From Stereocaulon alpinum (Eukaryota; Ascomycota; Lecanoromycetes; Lecanorales; Stereocaulaceae), in contig JAEUBA010000008.1 of assembly GCA_018257865.1 (NCBI GenBank), forward strand, positions 496,001 to 560,000: 64,000 nucleotides of DNA, in the 5' to 3' direction. A model generated the notes under the pieces. The model was given only the letters and a program-made list of their open reading frames with translations. It did no database searches and had not been told where the DNA came from. A program made the translations under genes and the position numbers. This document shows, in pieces, positions 11,308-22,813 of the stretch. Positions within the stretch are counted from its first letter, which is position 1, and every line of letters begins with the position of its first letter.

Positions 11308-11655
11308 ACAGGAATAAGAAGGCACTAGAAGAATGGGAGATGATCTGTTTGCAGTTACTCCAGAACGTCACGATCTCGATGTCTAATGGGATCAAGGGCT
11401 GAGGATTGCCAGACTGTACACCAATGCTAGAAAGCTACACTACTGTACATAGCTTACTTCTCATAAATAAGAAACTCAAGTACAATCCAATTGACCTAAT
11501 CACGGTCACGTAACTTGTCTTAGATGCCGCTAGCTGGAATTGGTCTTTGGAAGTCCTGACGACATTTCTGCACCCGTCCCTACAACGTCCACGCCGGCTC
11601 TTCCTCTGCAATTCATCCACCACCCTCAATCACCTGCCCCATAAATCTCACCCCC
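11308..11655. other. Intergenic, GST end to HIT promoter
   Basis: 348 bp. A pyrimidine-rich stretch precedes the HIT start. No ORF. Confidence 0.5.
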
Positions 11656-12431
11656 ATGGTACCTAGCATTACCAAAAAAGACTGCCCCTTCTGCGCAATC
11701 GCAACCTCCAACCCCCCCTCCTCCTCCATCCCTCACCCAACCCCAAACCCCACAACATCAACCACAACCCCGACGCCCCCAATCGCCCACATAATCCTCT
11801 CCACACCCCACATCCTAGCCTTCCTAGACCATGCCCCCATAAGTCGCGGACATGTACTGGTGGTGGTGAGGAATCATAGGGAGAAATTGGGCGATGTGAC
11901 GACGCTGGAGGGGGCGAGTGTGGGGCGGTGGTTGGGGGTTATGAGCAGGGCTGTTGTGGCGAGTGTGAGGGAGGAGTGTTATAAGGGAGCAGGGGAGGTA
12001 GAGGAGGCTAGGGAGCAGGGGGAGGTGGATGTGGGGGATTGGAATGTTGTGCAGAATAATGGTGAGAGTGATTTTCGTGTCATCTGGAGATGACGGAATG
12101 CTCAGCTTGGGGAATGGAGCGGCATGGTTACTGTATACGGTGCTGATGATCGTGTGTAGGCGCGAGAGCAGCACAGGTCGTTCCTCATGTTCATTTCCAT
12201 ATCATACCCCGGGTCGGCGATGTTCCTGAGGTCAAGGCGAGGAGTTGGACTGTTTTTGGAAAGGGGCAGAGAGAAGATCTGGATGAGGAGGATGCAGAGG
12301 TTCTTGTTAAGAGGATGAGGGTGCGGTTGGGCAAAGAGGTGGAGAGAGTTAGGAGTGTGGAGGGCGAGGAGAGCGCGAGGGCGCTTTTTGGGGAAGATAA
12401 AGACGAGGGACTTGGGAAGAGTAAGCTGTGA
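11656..12431 (+). CDS. HIT-family nucleotide-binding protein
   Basis: Histidine-triad hydrolase or transferase acting on nucleoside phosphoramidates or dinucleoside polyphosphates. Exons 11656-12061 and 12160-12431, about 225 residues. The N-terminus has DCPFCAIA, the usual zinc-type CxxC start of HINT-like proteins. A proline/threonine-rich insert of about 30 residues follows, then the HIT core: HILAFLDHAPISRGHVLVV. The triad HVHFHII lies at the start of exon 2, just after NNGARAAQVVPH. The C-terminal 60 residues are charged (E, R, K) and longer than in minimal HINT proteins. Codons switch abruptly from C-rich (before about 11850) to G-rich. Substrate not determinable. Confidence 0.88.
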
Positions 12432-13576
12432 AAGAGACTACATTCTATGAAACTTCGAGGCCCCCAGGACTATTCGGACTGTCCTCGATTCCGCGAAAGG
12501 GTCGAGCGTATACATCACCAGCCGGTGTGTTACTATAAAGCCATGGTAATTATTACATGGTTCGAGAGGATTTGGCCCTAGATCCAGAAGGACTCAATGA
12601 TTGATCTTGCGTATAAGGGCGACCAATTCAACGCTAGTCCTGGTATATCAAAGGTTCTCTTGAGCAAGATCATTATTCCTTCCCTTATGTAACAGGATTC
12701 TCGATATCCCATCCTCTGGTGGACGTGCGCTTTACCCTACTCCGCCATATCTGTCAGCTCTGGCCTTGGAGTTGGATACGAAGCCTCCAGAAGCATTGGG
12801 TCATGCAGAAGGGAGATCGAACAATGTTCTCCGCACACAGTCGCTGGGCGAAATGGTTCCACGCCCAGACATTCATAAGATTCGGGCAGTGTATCCATGT
12901 GCAAATCCGTCCCAACGTATGAGTGATGCAGGCGGTAGATCAAACAGCCACCTAATGCAGGAGCAAAACCGCCTATAGTGGACAGCATATGCAGACAGCA
13001 TTCATGCTCTACCTTACGTGATCTTTGATGCGACGGCCTGCTGCATACAATCCAACCTCGAGGCTTGGCGTGAGTCGATATAAGCGTCGACAGACGCAGT
13101 GACCGGGTTTTGGCACGAGCGTTGAGGCCCGGTGAGGAGAATGACAGTGAATGGTAATGGGAACTGCAACGGTTCGGATATAGCTTCGTGCACCGGCATG
13201 ATCTGAGGCTCGATGCAAACTGTGGGGAACATGCGCTCCTGCCAAGCGAAGCGCTTGAAAACTGACAGGTACAGTCTTGTATATCTTCACTCATACTCTG
13301 CAGCGGCATCAATCCTCTCATTGCGCTTGAATGACATGTTACGATGTGGAGAAAGAGACCGGTCTGGAATTGCGGCAGCTGTCAATAGACTCATACAGTC
13401 TGGAACAATGGAAGCCATGGAGTATAGATTGAGTTGTGTATATAAAATCTTCTCCTCCCTGGTGGAGTTGTTCCTACGCAAAATGTTAGTCTTGAGCACA
13501 GTGTCCAACGTTTCGCAACCGCCTGCAACCAGACTCCTCATTACATCCATACCATTTCCTCACCCGTGACTCCACC
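12432..13576. other. Intergenic, no supported gene
   Basis: The longest ORF (minus, 12737-13321, 194 codons) has no recognisable motif, and overlapping ORFs occur in other frames, so it is not called. Confidence 0.4.
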
Positions 13577-14105
13577 ATGAAACCATCTACCTTCCTTCTC
13601 TTTCTCACCTACCTCGTCCCCACTCTCGCCAAGATCCAATACTACCTAGCCAACACCCTCTCAGACTCCCAATGCACCCCCCACCTCGTCCTCAGCAACA
13701 ACACCTGCTGCAGCTGTGACAAAACCAACTGTAAGGCTACCTTTGGCTCAGCCTGTGGAGGCGACATAGCAGGCAACGTCTGCCCGGACAAAACAATTAC
13801 TACTCGCTAGTCATGATAGCCCAGGACCGTTTGCAGACTCATCCCGGAAGAAAGTGGGGATGTGCGGTGCGAAAGGGTTGTGTCATGAGCAGCAGTGGCA
13901 GTGAGTGTTTCTATCATGCCTTGCCATCGATATCGTAAACAGGCAAGAGAGGACTCATTGACGAGTAGATACCTATGAATATACTTGCCACGCGTGTCCG
14001 GCCGGGTATCGGGTTATGAGCGAGGGGACCTGTGATACGGGTGCTTGTTGTGTGGGTTGTACGGACAAGAGCGAGACGCTGACGCAGAATAAGGATGATC
14101 CTTGA
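13577..14105 (+). pseudogene. Small secreted cysteine-rich protein gene with an apparent frameshift
   Basis: The first segment (13577-13810) starts with a clear signal peptide, MKPSTFLLFLTYLVPTLA, followed by a Cys-rich part with SNNTCCSCDKTNC and SACGGDIAGNVC. In the original frame it hits TAG at 13808. A shift of one base at the A-run near 13787-13793 opens a frame that runs to 13900. There a GTGAGT donor and a TAG acceptor (13901-13968) lead to a second Cys-rich exon, TYEYTCHACPAGYRVMSEG, with several more cysteines and a stop at 14103-14105. The consistent cysteine spacing and good splice site argue that the downstream part belongs to the same gene. It may be a real inactivation, an assembly error in the homopolymer, or an unseen small intron. 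It resembles effector-like or surface cysteine-rich proteins; no specific function is claimed. Confidence 0.55.
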
Positions 14106-14967
14106 TATTCTTGCGTTATGAGTGCGTGAGATTCTGGGTTAGGCGTTGTGTGGGCTTTGTAATGGAGTTTTTGGCGTGGTACTCGGTCTTTCTGAAGTGG
14201 GGTACTATCGACTTGCAACATGATTTGAGTATAATTCTTTTTGCTTTCAGTTACTACGGAAGGATGAACTTGTTGTGTTGGCATTTGCTGGAGTGAATAG
14301 ACTACGAGATTTCTCCTCTTGTGAGTGGATATATATCACTTTGACTGGATCTGTACCTTTTGAACGATACGCGCAGCATGACCGTAGAGTGCTTATCTTT
14401 GAAAGCAATCGCGCTAGTCTCTACCTCTTGAAATTGAGTTCAGTGTCCAAATGGATGCTAAAAACTTCGAAGATTAACAGGCTCGGAGCGTACCGAAGAA
14501 GCTTGAATGCCAAGAGAAGCTAGAAGCGGTTCACCCCCTCATGGCGAAGCTTGTGAGCTAAGGCATACGCAGCTTCAACGGCTTGTTTAAGTAGTTTACT
14601 GAGTGATCAACCTGCTCTAAGCCGCTTGCTAGGGCATTGCTTCCTTGCGGGTTTGCGTACTTAAGAGGTGGATCGTTCTGGCACCGCAGCCCGATCTCGA
14701 AAGCGATAAGGCTGACTTCTCGGTTCTCTCCTCTCAACCTCATCCTCACAAAACCGTTATTGTCAGATCTAGTGTCACTGAGGCAACAGTGCGTGGCCTT
14801 GTGGTGCGGTGATGAACTGTGACATACTCCCAAAGTACGCTGCCATTGCTCCCTAGCAGTTCCAGAACATATTAGCATTCTTCGTCCGAGTCGGCCTATG
14901 GGCACATCGATCTGGGGGCCATCCAAAACCTTTAGCATTGAGCGCGCCTACCCACCTTTAGCCATAC
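14106..14967. other. Intergenic, no gene seen
   Basis: Only shadow-like ORFs. Promoter region of the kinase at the right end. Confidence 0.5.
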
Positions 14968-16170
14968 ATGGATCTCTCTAAAGACCTACTGGAACACTTT
15001 AAGCTGGAAACCGAAATCTTGCCTGACTGCACGACACATACCTCGTATAAGTCAGATCGGAAAAGAGGGCTGAGAAAGGTAAAGGTCGTCAAGAGATGGA
15101 TAAAGAGACAAAACATTGGGGTTGGAAACTTCGGCAGTGTGTGGCTAGAAGTAGAGAACGATGGGTCTGAGAGAGCTGTCAAGAAGGTGTCCAAAAGTCT
15201 GTGCACCTTGAATAATATCGACTACGAGAAGGAATTGGCCGCCATGGCCGTCCTTTCTCGATATGAGGAGGTTTTTGTTCAGTTTCATGGATGGTATGAA
15301 GATCTTGAGAATGTTTACATGGCCATGGAATACTTCTCTCTCGGTGACTTGCAAAGTTATGTTGATGCCATGGACTCGCGGATACCAGAGCCAGAAGTCA
15401 AGACTATCGTTCTTCAACTACTCGAAGGACTAAAGTTCATGCATGACAATCATTTCACTCATCGCGATCTTAAACCGCAGAATATCTTCGTCGTCGAAGA
15501 GCTACCCTCCTTCTGGGTGAAGATAGGTGACTTTGGCATAGCCAAGCGGATTACGCATGACGGCACCTTCCTTAGGACAGAAACGGGAACACGTGGCTAT
15601 CTCGCTCCAGAAGTCCTCGGATATGTAGACGAGGAGGCATCCAGGTATACTAACGCAGTCGACCTCTGGGCTCTGGGTTGCGTTTGCCACAGGCTGCTGG
15701 CAATGGAACCGCCATTTGAGAAACAGACAGCGCTCGCACGATATTGCTATGACGGAACTGGTCTGCCAATCGAAACCATGTACCCCGGCGTCGTTAGCGC
15801 TGAAGGAGTTAAGTTCTTGAAGTCCCTCTTGATGGCTCAGCCATCAGAGCGCTTGACAGCGGAGGCAGCCATGTCATCTCTTTGGCTCAGCCAATGTAAC
15901 AAAGCCGAGGTCGAGATATCAATCGACACTTTAGCCCTCCGACCAAAACATGTCAATGACGAGCATTGGAAAATCCAGGAGATTGCCATAAATGATGTCC
16001 TCCGTAATCTTCCCTCGGAGAGTCAGAAGTCGTCGCAGCACCAATTAGCAACGACAAAAGCCGTCGCAGTGGAGATTGAAGATGAATCAGAAGAGTATCT
16101 ACGAAAGAAAAAGTTGCACTTGAGATTGCAGCAAAGAGCACCAATGTTGAAAATCCTACTCCCAAGATGA
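14968..16170 (+). CDS. Serine/threonine protein kinase, accessory fungal type
   Basis: Single exon, 400 residues. Kinase motifs in order: glycine loop IGVGNFGSVW (about 50-59), ATP-binding lysine in ERAVKKV (K72), catalytic loop HRDLKPQN (D167), DFG at about 188-190 in KIGDFGIAKR, the APE motif in RGYLAPEVLG, and DLWALGC in the F helix. All essential residues are present, so it should be active. The sequence upstream of the kinase domain is short (about 40 residues), and the C-terminal 80 residues are charged without a recognised domain. It resembles the expanded CAMK-like kinases of Pezizomycotina rather than a conserved core kinase. Substrate unknown. The lack of introns contrasts with most neighbours. 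Confidence 0.88.
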   Translation: MDLSKDLLEHFKLETEILPDCTTHTSYKSDRKRGLRKVKVVKRWIKRQNIGVGNFGSVWLEVENDGSERAVKKVSKSLCTLNNIDYEKELAAMAVLSRYEEVFVQFHGWYEDLENVYMAMEYFSLGDLQSYVDAMDSRIPEPEVKTIVLQLLEGLKFMHDNHFTHRDLKPQNIFVVEELPSFWVKIGDFGIAKRITHDGTFLRTETGTRGYLAPEVLGYVDEEASRYTNAVDLWALGCVCHRLLAMEPPFEKQTALARYCYDGTGLPIETMYPGVVSAEGVKFLKSLLMAQPSERLTAEAAMSSLWLSQCNKAEVEISIDTLALRPKHVNDEHWKIQEIAINDVLRNLPSESQKSSQHQLATTKAVAVEIEDESEEYLRKKKLHLRLQQRAPMLKILLPR

Positions 16171-16356
16171 CGCTGGTGGACGCTCGGTCTAACCCAAGTG
16201 TTGGCCCTTGGAAGAGCTATGATCAAATAAAGATGAAAGACTTCATCGACTGGGGTGATCCGTCGGATTATGCATGTGATTTATAGAGATATAGGGTTTG
16301 GTACATACATGATTAATGCGCAACGTTGTCTATCAATGTCGCTATCTACTTCTATC

Positions 16357-17892
16357 TCATGTGAAATTACCTTCATAAACATTGACTACACCCTCCTTTT
16401 GCGCCGAAACAGATTCTCCATCCCAGACCGAGGGGGACTCCTCGAAACCAGTTGGCCAGCACGTCAAGCCCAAAAGAAGCGCCATCGGCTCTTTCCACAA
16501 ACTCCCCTCCAAAGCATCCACCTCCTTATTCCTAGCCTCCACAAAACTCTGCTGATTCCACCAAAGCGGCTCCCTCGCTCCCCTAGCCTTAAGAAGCAAC
16601 CCCGTACACAAAACATCAGGCCGTGACGCCACCTTCCCCTTCAATTTCCCAGACGACGCGCCCATCCCAGCATCCATATAATTCAACGACATAATCATAG
16701 AGACATAACTAGACTCATAATTCGCCCTCAGCTCCTCGACCCTATTATCACTATCCGCTTCCGCAATCTCCCCATTGCACCTGATCGATTGCTGCTCCAT
16801 ACCCGCTTTCAACCACGCAGCCGTTGCGTGTGGCGGGATATCCATTAGCAGGAGCGCGAGTTCGGTGGCGGCGTCTACGTATGCTGGTCCGAGACCGCTG
16901 TATTGGGATTTGAGGGTGCTCATGTAGTAGCTTCTGAGGACTTTGTTTGGGCGGGGCGCCCAGGTGCTGGAATCTTCCATGCTGGTGGATATGGGTTTGG
17001 ACATGTTGAAGACGAGGTTCTTTGGCTGGAGGCCTTTGTTGCGGCCGAGGATGCCCATTGCGAGGCAGAGACCGTTGCCGACGTAGCCGTCTACGGTGAA
17101 TGGGCGCGATTGGAGGAGATTGCTTGGCATGCTGGATGTTGCTCTTGAGACTCGGCGCCGGAAACCTTGGTGTTCGCCCCAGAGCAGGGATACGGTTTTT
17201 GCGTCGTCTTCGCCGGTGCTGTAGATGAACCGTGCTTCGTTCCTGGCTTCGACACCGAGCGTTTTCGAACGATTGATGTCGACGTTTCGGAGTATATCCG
17301 TGGGATCTTCTGGAATACTTCGCGCGGGCCACAATTGCCATCCATACTGGTCTGAAGGGGTAGGCTGGATATTACTGAGATGCACCTCTTGCACCAGCTT
17401 CGCCCATTGCGCCTTGTCCCCGCAAAAGACGGCTTTCGAAGCCTGGATACTTGTTCTACTACTCCCGGTCCAAGCAAGCCATCTATTCTCGAGGAAATGA
17501 CGGCTACGCCAGGATGGGATCAAGTACTGAACGATCGTAAGAAAAGTTGCTGTAGATAGCGCGAGGGCTGATATCGCCTCGTTGTTGTTACCGGCTAGGA
17601 ATGACAAGATCATTAGAACAAGGGATACTAGCAATGTTGCTGAGACGAGTGTCCACCACCAGCGCTCGATTCGCGCTATACGGAAACGGAAGGTCCAGTA
17701 GTTGGACGATTCTGTCATGAATGCTAGCGCTGTGACGAAGCCTTGTAGGAATGCTGTGAGAACTGCTAGGCCAACTGATGACCAGAGGAAGCCATTCTGT
17801 GCGCGTTGACTGACTTGGAAAAGGGCCTGGTTGGCTGGAGCTGCCAAACAGGCTCGGGCGAATACAAATGTTGACACGAAGCCTCCCTTCAT
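16357..17892 (-). CDS. Fungal integral membrane protein of unknown function
   Basis: A single 511-residue ORF with no intron needed. The N-terminal third has at least three hydrophobic segments: about residues 36-58 (SVGLAVLTAFLQGFVTALAF), 78-101 (WWWTLVSATLLVSLVLM) and 106-128. An N-terminal stretch (MKGGFVSTFVFARACLAAP) may be a signal peptide or another membrane segment. The remaining ~380 residues look like a soluble domain with no motif I can name. I recognise the overall look from uncharacterised Pezizomycotina proteins only. In transcription order, codons are C-ending until about 16815 and then G-ending to the stop. Confidence 0.7.
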   Translation of the reverse strand: MKGGFVSTFVFARACLAAPANQALFQVSQRAQNGFLWSSVGLAVLTAFLQGFVTALAFMTESSNYWTFRFRIARIERWWWTLVSATLLVSLVLMILSFLAGNNNEAISALALSTATFLTIVQYLIPSWRSRHFLENRWLAWTGSSRTSIQASKAVFCGDKAQWAKLVQEVHLSNIQPTPSDQYGWQLWPARSIPEDPTDILRNVDINRSKTLGVEARNEARFIYSTGEDDAKTVSLLWGEHQGFRRRVSRATSSMPSNLLQSRPFTVDGYVGNGLCLAMGILGRNKGLQPKNLVFNMSKPISTSMEDSSTWAPRPNKVLRSYYMSTLKSQYSGLGPAYVDAATELALLLMDIPPHATAAWLKAGMEQQSIRCNGEIAEADSDNRVEELRANYESSYVSMIMSLNYMDAGMGASSGKLKGKVASRPDVLCTGLLLKARGAREPLWWNQQSFVEARNKEVDALEGSLWKEPMALLLGLTCWPTGFEESPSVWDGESVSAQKEGVVNVYEGNFT

Positions 17893-19256
17893 GGTGATTT
17901 CGTCCGATTACGAGGAGAATTCATCGAGAATCGTGATGGTGGATATAAGGAGGATTACCCATTCCGATTTGGTGGAGATATACCATCATAGACTGAGAAC
18001 TTCGCAGAGCAATGTGTGCAGTTTGGGGACCCTAAGAAATACGAAAAGAAACAGTTGAGGAGGAGTACCTGGGGGGCCTGCCGCATCTCATTGAAGGGGT
18101 TGATAACAAGCCCAAGGGTCCAAAGCAGAACCTCAAGGGATCTTAGAAGGGCCAGAACATCACCCCAAAACCGCAAGGAGTTTACCGTATGCCCAAACAG
18201 ACACGAGTGCATGCAAGCCACCTGCACTATCCCATAACATGATTTAGTCCCAAGAGCGAGCGCCACGGACGACCCTTGCTCCCCAAGAATGTAGAGAAGT
18301 TCATGTTGTTCCGGTTAGGTGGGCCCCCAAGCGAGCCCCCTAAGCGAGCCATCACGGCGTGATTGGTCAAATTCCGGGGCAGCTCCAGGACCGAGAGTCC
18401 GGGACCCTTCCGGGGTCGCATGCACTCTGTTTTGTTCCCTAACCGGTGACCCAGCCATAGCCTTGTGACAATTTCAAGCCAAGCATCGCAAAACGACGGA
18501 GTATGGGGAACATCGAAGACAATGGGACACATTACTTCTTTCCACACAATCGATGGGAAAACGGGTATTTGCTGATGATTTTCTATTGTACAGTGTGGGA
18601 TACTCCACTTCTTGTTTTGGCTGGAGGTCGTTGTCAGCAGCCAGCCGGCTTGGCTTGATGTGCGACTTTGCGCTAGGCTACTCACCCTCCTTGGCACACA
18701 TTGGCCCTTTGCCAGGGAACGCCTCGATCGAGATGTGTAAGGTGTCACATGTGGGGCCAACAATAGCAGTGAGGATGAGGGTATAGCCGTATCAGACCTT
18801 AGCCAGCTTTCTTGTCTAGGCCGAGCGTTGAAGGTGAATGCGTGATGGACCCAAAGAAGTTGGAGGGCTCGATTTCATATATCTGCTCCTACAAACGTAT
18901 TCAATCACACTCGAATTTCACTGCTCGTGCTCCTTCTCTACGTTCTGCGCAGCTCGCGGCTGGCTAATCCAGGCTGATTCCACAGCACCCGCAGAAGCAC
19001 AGAGGCATGCATATAGTTGAATTTGAGTGCTCTATGTTGGTGTAACTGCTCATGTCAAAATCCCACAAATACTCGAAATCGGCCCCGTAGCTTTTAGCAA
19101 CACTCAGCCATTGTGAGCTCCAGTAACATCGCAAGTCATCAGCGGTCCAAGAAAGTGTCATCAGTTGTATAGATCAGGAAGAGGCCATACCACTGCCGTT
19201 CCCATCACATTTCCCACCTTTTGCCAGTGCCGTATCCTGAATCACCCATTACTCCT
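17893..19256. other. Intergenic, about 1.36 kb
   Basis: Contains the promoter of the membrane protein and the 3' end of the Zn2Cys6 regulator. A minus-strand ORF at 18227-18763 (178 codons) has no recognisable feature and is not called. A GC-rich patch at 18320-18430 has a short AAGCGAGCC repeat. Confidence 0.4.
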
Positions 19257-22215
19257 TTACCCGGTCCGATCCCACGATTCCATCATTTTCTCCCATCCAC
19301 CTTCTGGCGTCATACCGCTCAATACATTTGGAGTTGCCCCAGGATCAAGATCCCAGTTCGTTGGCATCTTAAAGGGGTCATCCTGTTCATTACCATTGAC
19401 ATTACCGTTAACGGGACTTCTTGCATTTGTCGAGACGGATTCCTGTGCAACGAATATGTTTTCTGCAGGTGGCGTGTATACCGAAGTGTACGAAGTGTAC
19501 GTCCCGGCGACGTTTGGCCTAGAAGCCGCTTGCGTGGCAGCTACATCATCGCCTGGGGGAGTGTAAGAGGTATTGGATAAAGATTGGTTGTAGGATGAGG
19601 ATGATTGGGGTGTTAGACCAGTAGAGGTGCTCGAGTTGTTGGTTTGGTCAGACATCTCGGTGTCAAATCCATTCACACTTATGTTCCCATTGCCTGCAGG
19701 ATTAATAGAACTCCAATTATCTTGAGCGTAGATACCCGATAGCCGAGGTGCCATGTTATTGGAGTGCGTTTCATTCTCGGGGAAGAAAGGGCGAACCACT
19801 TGGGCGGATTTTCCCCTTTGCATGGCAGAGTCGATATTACGGAAGGCGAACTCTTGGTGGCGTGGAGACTCTACTCTAGTTGATGGACCGTCGTTCTTAT
19901 AGTCAAACGTATTTGGGATGCGCATCTCGGCCGGAGATGTAGTAGCCTTAGAGGAAGATTCGGAAAGGTTGATGATTGGCGTGCAACCCGCTCCGAAAGT
20001 CTGTTGATTCATGGAGTCGTAATCACCTCTGAGAATTCTTGGTTGGTTCTGGATCTATGAGTGTGTCAACAAATGCGCTCAGAGATTCGATTACACTTTA
20101 AAAGAGGATAGACCAATATCCGTACCTTTCCATCCATGTAGGTGGACGAATAATCAGGGTTGTGGAAGAAAATGTCCAATCCGCTACCCTCAATGTCTAA
20201 GTTCAATTGAACCAAGAAGGACTCAGTAAGATGGTTCTTCCTCTGTAGCGTCCTCATAGCAGTGAGGAGTAAGTTCAGATGGTTACAGTTCTCCTGGTCG
20301 TCCGGATCTTTCTTCAGCGACTGTACAAAAACACGAGCTGCAACATATAAACAGAAAGCCATGAACGGATTCATCTGGTACTTGTCAGTCATCCTATTCA
20401 GCTCGGGCATCACTGTTTACTTACGCCAGAAAGATCCATATTGCTGATCAAGCGCATGACCCGAGAAATATCTTGAGCAGCAACGATGCAGCGAGATCTG
20501 CTTTCTTCAATGACATTACTTGGCAAGTGATTCCTCTCTGCTTTGAAGATGGCGGCCTGGTGGAGGCAAATAACCGAAGTGTGGACGGCGAAATTGAGGA
20601 AAACGACGTTCGCATTACGAACACCCTCAGGTAAACGCAGGTGCGTGGGGAGTGCCAAAGAAGTATGCGAAAGCATGTTGTCTAGCTTGCGGTGACGTCT
20701 CCAGAACTCTCCATTGATGTCGTCCTCCCTTTGGTTGGGATCTTGACGGTGAAGGTGGGTAAGATTAAGTCCAAAGAAATGCGAAACGAACACGACACCG
20801 GCAAACGGAGAAAGTGACGATACTTGTTGGGGAGTCATTGCATCGGTCAGGGTTGCGGTAGTTTGAGCTGTACATCTCTCATATGCTTCTTCGCTTGCTG
20901 GGAGGCAGGTCATTATCTGGAGGGAAGATTAATTTCCTCCAGTGCGTGGAAATACAGATGGTCTCCCACTTACATCTCTTTCGTCAATACTCATCGGCCA
21001 GCCGGTTCCAATACTAGCATAACGATCTATACAGTACGCCATCCAGAATGTCCTTCTTCGCTCCTCGCGCTCGGTCCAATCTCTAGGTGCGGGCAGACAT
21101 TGTTTGACATCCATGCCAGCGCCATCCACCCGATTGAGACCCATCATGACTACCAGACGAGCCGCTCGGCCAACGCTCATCCAAGCTCTCGGAAAGTACA
21201 TCATCTTGAACTCGTATGTTGCTATCAGACACCAGGCCTGAGCGTGGGCAACGGAGACAAATGCTTCACCTTGGCCTCGCATTTCGTCAATCTCGATGTA
21301 CTTTCGCGCCCGCTTGTAAAATATGTCTTGATGGTGTATGTACTTGTCGGTAATGGTGGCTGCGTGGCACCACATGATGTATCGTAGGGAGATCGGTGGT
21401 CGTCTTTCGGGGTTCAGATCCATTGACGCCGCGTAGCGATATTTGTGGAGCATAGGGAGGGAGGGATGTATCATATCGAAGTAGACTTCCGTCCTTGAAC
21501 AAAGTCAGCATCGAATTGCACGCAGACCTGATCAACATACAGTTCGTCGATGGCTTCCTGCATAGGCATTGGTTCCTCCAATCCCAGTCCGATCATTTCC
21601 CATGAGAAATTGGCATCAAGGCTTAGGTCGAAGTTCGGCATGATCTGTGGATCTGGCACCATCTCTGGGGGTAACGTTACGGGATGTTCGGCGTCAGGTA
21701 AAGGATCGAATGTTCCCTCTGGCATTGACTGGTCGATGCCTCCATGCATACCAACCGGAGAGCCGGTTCGAAATGTGGTCCCTTGGAACCCATTCTGTTG
21801 TGGTCCTTCTTGTCCGTATACAGTTTCACTTGGCTTGGGTTTCTTAGCTTTTGACTTGAGCTGGGTCTCGACTTGAGCTGTAGGGAAAGGTTAGTCGAAT
21901 GGTTGTTTCTGAAGTTTGACCAAGGCACCAACCCAATCGCGCTTCCAGATCCTTCACATATCCCCTTTTCGGTCCACTCTTTCGCCGCACCTCATCGTAA
22001 GCACAATTGTGTCCCAACCTCTCGCATGTTGCGCACTTTGGTTTGTTCCCATCACACTTGAGCTTTCTCTTTCTGCATATTACGCATGCTATACGCTTTG
22101 TCTTCGGGGCTTCATCGTTGTGTTCCGGGCTATCCGTACTTCTCGACACGGAATGTGGCTGCCTGGAGAGGTCATTGAAGAAGCCGTCGTCGTCGTTGCT
22201 CGAATTGGGAGTCAT
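19257..22215 (-). CDS. Zn(II)2Cys6 transcription factor with fungal-specific regulatory domain
   Basis: Nuclear DNA-binding regulator. Inferred exons, 5' to 3': 22215-21933, 21877-21541, 21493-20974, 20916-20426 (or 20425), 20374-20126 and 20054-19257, giving about 892 residues. The binuclear cluster is at residues 44-71 (CVICRKRKLKCDGNKPKCATC then CERLGHNC), followed by the linker YDEVRRKSGPKRGYVKDLEARL. The middle (exons 3 and 4) is the fungal_trans domain, with YFDMIHPSLPMLHKYRY, MSVGRAARLVVMMGLNRV, and EERRRTFWMAYCIDRYASIGTGWP. The C-terminal 250 residues are rich in S, N, T and P, like an activation region. All five introns (47-71 bp) are GT..AG and restore the frame. The start at 22215 is the first in-frame ATG before the cluster. 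Targets cannot be inferred; no biosynthetic cluster adjoins it. Confidence 0.9.
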
Positions 22216-22813
22216 GATGAACACGATTGGAGGATAGGTGATTATGATCTGTCAGGCAAATGTAGACCTTTCCAAGGTTCTATTCTTATGTTAGAAAGGG
22301 TTGACGTTGGTTGTTCGTCACATTGATGGTGTTCATCGGTCCTTAATGATCGGAGCTGTCCCGCATCACATTCAGCCCTGCAATGTTTTGCAAGGGGTTG
22401 AACCGAGATTGATTCCAACCAACGCGAATACGCTTCACAGGGGCTATGCTTGCTGAATGGCCGAGGTGTGCCAGCTGGTCATACTTGGAAAGATCTATTG
22501 CTATTTGCGGATGTCTATGACCTCTGTTTAGAGAAGCTACTCATGCGCGGGCAGAGTTGCTCCGCACCCCGTCTTGGCATTGTAACTGCAAAATATCTCG
22601 GCTACGAGCCCGTTTTAGCTTGGAAGGGGTACCTTACCCACTCCGCCTCTAAGCCACTATCGTGCAGGAAGTGAACGTTGTCGGAGCCGCTGATCGGGAT
22701 GTTTAATGTGGGTCGGGTGTTGCATGTCCTAGCCTCATTCGATGATGTAAAACCCAAGGTCAAGACCACCATGCGTGATGGGTCACGTAAGACGAGGCAA
22801 CTGCGGCCATTCT
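22216..22813. other. Intergenic upstream of the regulator and downstream of uL2m
   Basis: 598 bp, no supported ORF. Holds the promoter of the minus-strand Zn2Cys6 gene. Confidence 0.45.

Noticed and set aside
12737..13321. 194-codon minus-strand ORF as a gene
   Set aside because: No motif, signal or splice context, and long ORFs overlap it in other frames.
18227..18763. 178-codon minus-strand ORF as a gene
   Set aside because: Composition looks non-coding and no recognisable feature is present.
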